This document shows positions 18,568-23,781 of a stretch of DNA of 23,781 nt, in pieces. How positions within the stretch are numbered: the first letter of the stretch is position 1; each line of letters begins with the position of its first letter. Under the pieces are notes generated by a model, which made no database searches, had not been told where the DNA came from, and saw only the letters and a program-made list of their open reading frames with translations. Source of the stretch: Chara braunii (taxonomy: Eukaryota > Streptophyta > Charophyceae > Charales > Characeae); the NCBI GenBank assembly GCA_003427395.1, contig BFEA01000137.1, positions 946,661-970,441 of the forward strand. The letters run 5' to 3'. Made by a program: the position numbers and the translations under genes.

Positions 18568-18843
18568 TTGCTGTCTGGTCTGGATGTGAGAGGAGTCATG
18601 AAGGAAAGGGAGATCCTCGTGGTGAAAAGCACAACTGTCCCGGAAAAACATGAAAACTGGGAGGATCGAGCATGCCAGAGCATGGAATTTCACAGACAAA
18701 CCCAGAGGGAGTTCGCAGTCAGAAGGGCAGGAGAGAGAGAATATATAGAATACGTAATCTATTTCTACGGGTGTGATGGCAAACTGCACAGTACCAGTTC
18801 CTCGCTAGAAAGTGTGAAACAGGCTACTGTGAAGCTTGCGTGA
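18568..18843 (+). CDS. Hypothetical protein, 91 codons
   Basis: I do not recognise it. It is charged, with a Lys/Glu-rich start (internal Met at codon 11: MKEREILVVKSTTVPEKHE) and an aromatic segment (REYIEYVIYFYGCDG) near the end, followed by a Ser-rich tail. It lies about 95 bases after a TATA-like site and 58 bases before the minisatellite. It may be an upstream frame of the same transcript as the 219-codon frame, or chance. Confidence 0.25.
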   Translation: MLSGLDVRGVMKEREILVVKSTTVPEKHENWEDRACQSMEFHRQTQREFAVRRAGEREYIEYVIYFYGCDGKLHSTSSSLESVKQATVKLA

Positions 18844-18901
18844 GCCCGGTAGTGCTGGATCACCATCCCTGGAAGACCTATCAGTCTTTTGAATAGCAAC
18901 G

Positions 18902-19029
18902 CCCAGCAGACTTTGTACCCAGCAGACTTTGTACCCAACAGACTTTGTACCCAACAGACTTTGTACCGAGCAGACTTTGTACCCAGCAGACTTTGTACTC
19001 GGCAGACTTTGTACTCGACAGACTTTGTG
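18902..19029. repeat. 16-bp minisatellite, 8 copies
   Basis: The unit is CCCAGCAGACTTTGTA, repeated eight times without gaps, with changes limited mostly to the first five bases (CCCAA, CCGAG, CTCGG, CTCGA). The unit length is not a multiple of three, so it does not code a repeated peptide. A CAG-rich stretch (19030-19410) follows up to the next start codon. Confidence 0.9.
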
Positions 19030-19416
19030 CTCAGCATCTAGCAGCCAAAGCCAATGAATCTGTAGTCAGTCGTTTTATAGTTACGGTCGAATGTATTTCC
19101 CAGCAGACAGTAGTAATTTCAGAGTTTTACCACCAAGTGACCAGTGAGTCGCAAGCAGTCGATCAGTTCTCTGATCAGCAATCATTGTCTTCTTTCCAAT
19201 CAGCAGTCAGTCAGTGGCATCAAGCTTTCAGCCGCGGTAATAAAAAAACAGCAACCAGAAACGGTAATCAGAAATAGCAACCAGAAAGTTTTCAGAAGCA
19301 GCATTTGGTGAACGACATTTAGAGCAACACCCAGAACTGTATTGAACCAAGCATTCAGGAGTCGTTAATCGAGCAGTCTTTTCTTTCTGTCAGAGAGTAA
19401 TTTCTTATCCAAACAC

Positions 19417-20076
19417 ATGAGAGAGATCAACCCCATCACAGTTGATCAGTCGGTCCTGGACAGCCTCAACCTGATCGCTGCCAGGGAGAGCTTCCCCTAC
19501 AAGTATGTTAGTATTGATGGGTTCAAGCGCGAAGATCTACCTATCTTCATCGTCCTTTCTGAGTTCGCTGAGGGTACGGTCAGCGATCTGCGGATCCTTC
19601 TAAAGAAGGGGAATGAGACACACCCTCACTTTGATGCAGCGTGGGCCGCAGCAGCCGGGTTTGTGCAATGGAAAGTTGAGAGGCTCCAGGGGAGCACAAA
19701 GCTAGTCTATAGCTTCGGCCCCAAGCTTTTCACTGACTATCCCAAACCGCCGGTCCCATACTGTCTTACTGACAGCTCTTACTGGGGTGGACTGGTGGAC
19801 TTGGCCAAGAGATACGTATCGCCAGCGGAGATCGACTATGAGGCGGTGACAGAAACTTCAGAGTTCCCTCATCTCGGGAGGGGTATTTTCTCTCAACCCT
19901 ACCTCCCCACTCTATGGGAGGAATTATGTGTCATGCTTGACTTCCGTATCATGGGACTTGGCTGGAAATGTTTGGAACTAGTAGGCTTCAGGTGGCTTTA
20001 CATTCAGAAGCCTCAGAGAGTTCGGAGACATGGCAAGAAGCCCAAACGGCAGACAACAAAGAGAGAAATGGAGTGA
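19417..20076 (+). CDS. Hypothetical protein, 219 codons, basic C-terminus
   Basis: I do not recognise the family. It is the longest clean frame in the inserted block. Its third codon positions look G/C-rich near the start (GTC CTG GAC AGC CTC AAC CTG), as in true coding DNA, and the amino-acid mix is globular. Notable parts are a start with MREINPITVDQSVLDSLNLI, SIDGFKREDLPIFIVLSEF, an Ala-rich HFDAAWAAAAGFVQWKVE, an aromatic region (CLTDSSYWGGLVDLAKRYV) and a basic tail (RVRRHGKKPKRQTTKR) that could be a nuclear signal or bind nucleic acid. No signal peptide or membrane segment is obvious. It follows a repeat-rich leader. It could be an element protein or a captured host gene. Confidence 0.5.
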   Translation: MREINPITVDQSVLDSLNLIAARESFPYKYVSIDGFKREDLPIFIVLSEFAEGTVSDLRILLKKGNETHPHFDAAWAAAAGFVQWKVERLQGSTKLVYSFGPKLFTDYPKPPVPYCLTDSSYWGGLVDLAKRYVSPAEIDYEAVTETSEFPHLGRGIFSQPYLPTLWEELCVMLDFRIMGLGWKCLELVGFRWLYIQKPQRVRRHGKKPKRQTTKREME

Positions 20077-20560
20077 AGTTCAAAGGGATGAGTGAGGATC
20101 TTGGTTGGTGCTGGCCATGCTCTCTTTCATATGTACTTCCTGAGACTATTACGAGTTCTCATTCTTCCCTCATTCATTTGACTCTGTCATTGCTCGAGTC
20201 AGTCAGTCTTGCTTCTTTGCATTGCCATGCTTGATGTTTGCGTTATTTAATGATTTTGTCACAGTTCTAAAAAATCAGATTGACACAACTAATGCATGCA
20301 TAGCACTCCATAATTTTATAATTAATTTTCCTTGCATGATTCTCTGCTGTTCCGAATCAAAATGAAAGATTCCTAAGACCGGGGACCGGCGAAGACCGCA
20401 ATTGAAGGGTCTCGCTCGAAGCCGGACGCACACAACAGGAAGGGATTTGCATTATTTAATTTATTTTATTTATTGCAATCACATACAAAATCCTGCGTGA
20501 CATCCTATTGGCTTTCCGGTCGCTCGAGGTGGCCCGACTGGAAAAAGTGTGACAGCAGGC

Positions 20561-21350
20561 AACGAGCCTTACGTCTGACTGATCTGGCTGATCAAGAGGG
20601 AATTTAAGGAAATCCTCCAAGAGTCCTCATGAATTCTTTAACGTCGCAATCAGGACGGCGATCACAGCCAGTGGACAGTTCAGACCCCAACCAGAAATGT
20701 TTATAGACGGTCTGGGAGCGTCTAGGCAGGACGGGTCAGTCCGCACACCCCTTCTATCAGTGCAGCAAAGAGCCTCAATGGACAAAGCAGCAAAGCCTGC
20801 ATGTACTACTCCTATGGGTTGGCATGGTGACCGTCACCGTGACCCGTGCTTCGACCAGGGCCCTTCAGAGGCACTGCCCTCTCTTGCCAGATGCACCACC
20901 GGGAAGAATGTCATCTCTCAAGGTGGAGCGCACACGACTCCTCACCAAAGAGAGGACACTCAAGTTGGACTCACTTCCTTACGGTAAGAAGAGAATGAGA
21001 GGGTAGATAAGGAATGGGAACAACGCACCTGGAGATAGCTGCCCCCAACCACAGATTTCTCACCAATTGGGCCGACGTGCATTTCGATGACCGGTCAATA
21101 GCCTCGGTACCACCCACAGCGCAATGCAGTGCCACCTCAGCCAAAATGCCACATCAGCATACTCTCATCATCATGCATACACCCACTGTCGCCACAGCTC
21201 CCACGCTATCGCCACATCCTTCCAGCAGCTGGCCTCTGCACCTAGGCCCCGCTCAATCAAACCAGCGCCAAAGTATCCTTACTGCACATGAAGCAGCGTC
21301 AGCTCACCAAGTAACAATGTCACCGGTGCCAGGTAAGCAGCGATCGCGAA
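20561..21350 (-). other. Leader of the large gypsy element, PBS-proximal part
   Basis: It is collinear with about 1170-1594 of element 1: shared GATCTGGCTGATCA, CGATCACAGCCAG, TTTATAGACGGTCTGG, TTGGCATGGTGACCGT, TGCTTCGACCAGGGCCCTTC and CAAGTTGGACTCACTTCCT. The region 21008-21180, missing from element 1 at its adapter, is intact here. The plus-strand frames in it are not genes. Confidence 0.75.
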
Positions 21351-21365
21351 CCAGCTCCGATACCA
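21351..21365 (-). promoter_or_regulatory. Primer-binding site of the large gypsy element
   Basis: The minus strand reads TGGTATCGGAGCTGG, three bases after the LTR end TTGCA. It differs from the common plant tRNA-Met site TGGTATCAGAGC by one base in the first twelve. It sets the 5' LTR edge at 21369. Confidence 0.8.
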
Positions 21366-21368
21366 AAT

Positions 21369-22385
21369 TGCAAGGAATATGAGTGTGAACGATATACAGA
21401 AAACCAAGTTGCGAAATCACACAGATGTCCAAGTAGTCATGTCCAAGCAGAGAGTACAGATGCACCGAGAAAACCATCCATATAGAGCAATACAATGAAG
21501 TAATGAGTCAATGTCCAAGCCCGTAGGCCACACCAACACAGTATCCAAAGTCGCTCCTCTCTGACTGGTGCCCAGTGCCCAGCCTACTCTACCGGACTAT
21601 CCTACCTACATCTGGTTCACGCAACAGGCTCACTTCGACTCTCGAAGACCAATGTACATGACTGTCAACACCATAGTCGACCTCTCTTCATGCACCAGGT
21701 ACGTATCTCGTCACCCTCAATCAGACCTTGATTACCCCACACTGCGCCTCCTTCCCTGAAGACCACTAGATCGCCCGCTGTACCCCCTGGCGCCCAGCAG
21801 CCCAGATATGGCTGCCTGCACCCCACCTCACCACTATGCGCCCCGTCAGCGCCTTTGGCAGCAGCGCAGCAGCACTTCCGCATTGCCTGCACTGGCCAGA
21901 ATGCCTGGCCTGGGCTGCCTCACTTCTTTTATGGAAGTGGCAGCCTCCTGGATGCTGCGTGTGGCCTCGCTGGAAGCTTCCAGTAGCTTCCGGTTCGGCC
22001 TCAGACCCTGTGCCCAGGCCTGAGACTACAGTTGAGGGCCTGGGCCCTCTGTGCCGGGCTCCCAGGCAAGTGCGTCGGCAGGAGTGCTTTTCCAAAGGTC
22101 GATGGCCTGCTTCCCAATGTATCGGCCCTGCTTTGTGTGTATGTGCCCAAGCACAACTGTCAAGGCCTGGGCCAACTGTATGACGCAGCTTAGTGATGCT
22201 CACGCGTCTACCCAACCAACTGGCGTGCTGTGAGAGCCTGAATACCCACATATGGAAATGTCGAATTTTGGCCTCTGCCGAATATTCAGGCCCGCCTTCA
22301 CTTAGGGCGGGCACTCAGCTTGCTGGGGGCCTTAGCCCAGAACATGTGATGTCTGATAGGGCCCCTTGAGGGCTTGTTCCTCACA
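21369..22385 (-). mobile_element. 5' LTR of the large gypsy element
   Basis: The plus strand starts TGCAAGGAATATGAG and ends CCTCACA, with intact TG...CA ends. It is 1017 bases, shorter than the partner LTR (1091), which has three extra blocks; this copy has its own extra block near 22274-22290. It would carry the element promoter. The flank after it is GTGTA, compared with GTGTT before the other LTR. Confidence 0.85.
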
Positions 22386-22998
22386 GTGTAGAATCTGTTC
22401 TGAACAGTTTAACATCTGATCCGCGGTCCATCAGAAACATATTAAAAAAAAAAAAAAAGTGTGGAAGAGTATGACCTGGCAATTAGGGAAAAGAGAGAGT
22501 AGAGTAATCGTTCACAAGTAGAATGATCATGATCAAATCAGACGGAAAAAAAGTTATGGTTGGTTGCGGCTGCCAAATATTATGGATGTTTGGTATGGGT
22601 CCGGTGTGGCTGTATGGGAAGACTCTGAGGGAGTTTGCAAGCTGTGTGTGTTTTTCAAAGATTCCCAAATTCTGTGTTATTCCAGCCACAAATCATCACA
22701 AATCATCCATAGAACAAAAAAGGCGTCGATACGCAACATAGTACAAGATGCAAGGTTGCCCACATTTGTGTGGTAGACCACCAGTACTAGGCCCGGCTAT
22801 CGGCCGCAGAAAAAAAAAAAGTAGAAACGTTTCTAGTTGGATGAATTTGGCCACTCCTGCAGTGGCCCGTACGTTTCCTAAAATTGTGGCTTGTTAAGGG
22901 GTTGCTTATCACCAGCGAGCATGAGTTCGAGCAAGAGAAAAATCTGCAGAAAAGGGGACAGCCATACCCTTGCGGTCCTACCTTCTTCCCCCGGACAT
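22386..22998. other. Right flank, no supported gene
   Basis: It holds an A run (22444-22458), the dispersed repeat copy (22462-22543), and short overlapping frames of about 70 codons on both strands without known motifs. A further A run lies at 22809-22820. No continuation of the RSPH9-like gene was recognised on the minus strand. Confidence 0.45.
22462..22543. repeat. Dispersed repeat, right copy (matches 4062-4138)
   Basis: It shares ordered words with 4062-4138: TGGAAGAGTATGACCTGGCAATTAGGG-type sequence, GTAATCGTTCA and GATCAAATCAGAC-type sequence, same strand, also behind an A run. The two copies flank the large gypsy element. Confidence 0.6.
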
Positions 22999-23162
22999 AA
23001 CGCATATGTGTTGTATTCGAGTTTCACAATTTGAAAAACAAAATCGAAAAGAATGCATATGCGTTGATTCAAATTTTAGGGCTATTTGAATAGAACGCAT
23101 ATGCGTTGTAGTCAAATAGAAAGCACCCTATGCGTTGTATTCGTTTACAACGCATATGCGTT
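22999..23162. repeat. Cluster of palindromic AACGCATATGCGTT motifs
   Basis: The 14-bp palindrome AACGCATATGCGTT is perfect at 23094-23107 and 23149-23162. One-base variants are at 22999-23012 and 23052-23065, and a half copy (TATGCGTT) is at 23129-23136. Most copies are followed by GTATTC, GATTC or similar. Each full copy holds a CATATG E-box-type core. Confidence 0.85.
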
Positions 23163-23248
23163 ATATTCAGGAGAAGAAGGTAGTCACCTATGAAGGGGGG
23201 GAATGCTACGATCCACGTCACCTCCCATACCATAGCCTCCCCGAGGAT

Positions 23249-23328
23249 ACTTGTGGCATACTGTAACGGTGCAGACCAGAACAAGAACACTTGTTGCATA
23301 CTGTAACGGTGCAGACCAGAACAAGAAC
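23249..23328. repeat. 40-bp tandem duplication
   Basis: 23249-23288 and 23289-23328 are identical but for one base (ACTTGTGGCATACTG against ACTTGTTGCATACTG). The recent look of the pair suggests replication slippage. Confidence 0.9.
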
Positions 23329-23643
23329 CGACCTCTCTCACAAAGTACAAGATAGCGTAGCGGAAGACTTCAATACCAATGATCCGAACAATCAATATTG
23401 CAATGCAGACCCAAACATACATCATCATCACTCCATGGTGTGAAGGGGCCTGGCGCTCACACAGGAAGAATGTGCCAGTCCCCACCATACACAGACGAAG
23501 AAGAGGGGGGTTAGACGAAGAGGAGGGGAAGATGGGAATGTCGTCAACACCAAGTCTTCGGCACAAGCCCAAATAGTCCCTCGTCAAATGTCTGAATCCC
23601 AATGTCGAGTCTGGATCCAATGTCGTAAAGTCTCAAGTCACAA

Positions 23644-23728
23644 CTCTCTCTCTCTCTCGTAGTCTGCAGATACCGAGAAGTCAGGTAGGGAGAGGGTGAA
23701 GAAGAGGTGGTGGACTTAGAAGAGGAAG

Positions 23729-23781
<53 letters not shown>
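23644..23781. repeat. CT microsatellite reaching the window end
   Basis: A short CT run lies at about 23644-23658. A perfect (CT)24 run at 23734-23781 continues past the window. The purine-rich stretch between them (GAAGAAGAGG-type) extends the strand-biased composition. Confidence 0.9.

Larger units (their letters stand above)
13801..20560. mobile_element. Unassigned 6.7-kb block inserted in the gypsy leader
   Basis: In element 1 the leader is continuous, but here its two parts are separated by this block. The left edge lies near TTTACCCTCG (about 13800) and the right edge near CAACGAGCC (about 20550). I see no clear terminal repeats, inverted ends or target duplication by eye, and no known transposase, integrase or polymerase motifs. 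It holds inverted trinucleotide tracts, a 16-bp minisatellite, two TATA-like sites and several plus-strand reading frames. It could be a non-autonomous element, a captured host segment, or sequence joined by misassembly. Confidence 0.5.
4341..22385 (-). mobile_element. Ty3/gypsy retrotransposon, full length but decayed and nested
   Basis: Two LTRs of the same family in the same orientation bound this block. Inside, read on the minus strand, are a primer-binding site (21365-21351), leader, gag, protease, RT, RNase H, integrase with chromodomain-like tail, and a polypurine tract (5445-5432). This is the Ty3/gypsy order (integrase after RNase H). The outer flanks are gtgtt (4336-4340) and gtgta (22386-22390), four of five bases matching, a possible 5-bp target duplication. 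Removing the LINE (about 2.4 kb) and the leader insertion (about 6.7 kb) leaves about 8.9 kb, normal for a gypsy element with LTRs near 1 kb. Every coding region is broken, so it is not autonomous. Confidence 0.8.
23192..23781 (+). mobile_element. Possible polypurine tract and start of another LTR (partial)
   Basis: GAAGGGGGGGAA (about 23192-23203) is followed by TGCTACGATCC. A purine run directly before a TGYTACG-type LTR start is common in gypsy elements. No pol sequence is found before it and the window ends before any second LTR edge, so the call is weak. The 23069-23620 minus-strand frame (183 codons) overlaps it and has no recognised domain. Confidence 0.25.

Noticed and set aside
23069-23620. 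183-codon minus-strand frame
   Set aside because: It overlaps the palindrome cluster and the tandem 40-bp duplication, whose repeats it simply translates; no domain is visible.

Overview
This is a eukaryotic nuclear window made mostly of transposable elements. It suggests a repeat-rich plant-lineage genome. The evidence is plant-type Ty3/gypsy retrotransposons with tRNA-Met-like primer sites and LTRs of about 1 kb, a plant-type LINE, and one host exon that resembles the flagellar radial-spoke protein RSPH9. Seed plants with non-flagellate sperm lack that gene, so a lineage with swimming sperm fits best. A charophyte alga such as Chara is my guess, by inference only. No bacterial-style operons, CRISPR arrays or rRNA genes were seen.

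Layout. (1) 1-2910: pieces of a minus-strand gypsy element, namely an LTR fragment (1-325), the start of gag (326-658), a leader (659-1786), a primer-binding site (1787-1801) and an LTR (1805-2910). The leader carries a perfect 38-bp Nextera mate-pair junction adapter (1595-1632), and the LTR carries nine single Ns. Both show that this part is not reliably assembled. (2) 2911-4340: intron-like DNA full of A and T homopolymers. It holds a 115-bp minus-strand exon with radial-spoke-9 similarity (3861-3975) and a 24-bp duplicate of that exon's start (4170-4193). (3) 4341-22385: one old minus-strand gypsy element of about 18 kb with two LTRs, a polypurine tract, a primer-binding site, and decayed gag, protease, RT, RNase H and integrase regions with a chromodomain-like tail. 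About half of it is foreign. A 5'-truncated LINE (6320-8692) splits the integrase, and an unassigned block of about 6.7 kb (13.8-20.56 kb) splits the leader. (4) 22386-23781: a right flank with a repeat of the left-flank intron-like DNA, a cluster of palindromes, a 40-bp tandem duplication, a possible start of another LTR, and a CT microsatellite running off the window.

How the parts relate. The gypsy element appears to have landed in or beside a host gene, then decayed through stop codons, several of which fit CAG-to-TAG change, and through frameshifts. The LINE inserted later and keeps a reading frame of about 540 codons. The 6.7-kb block carries unrecognised plus-strand reading frames, of which the 219-codon frame at 19417-20076 looks most like a real gene. 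It is the least explained part of the window.
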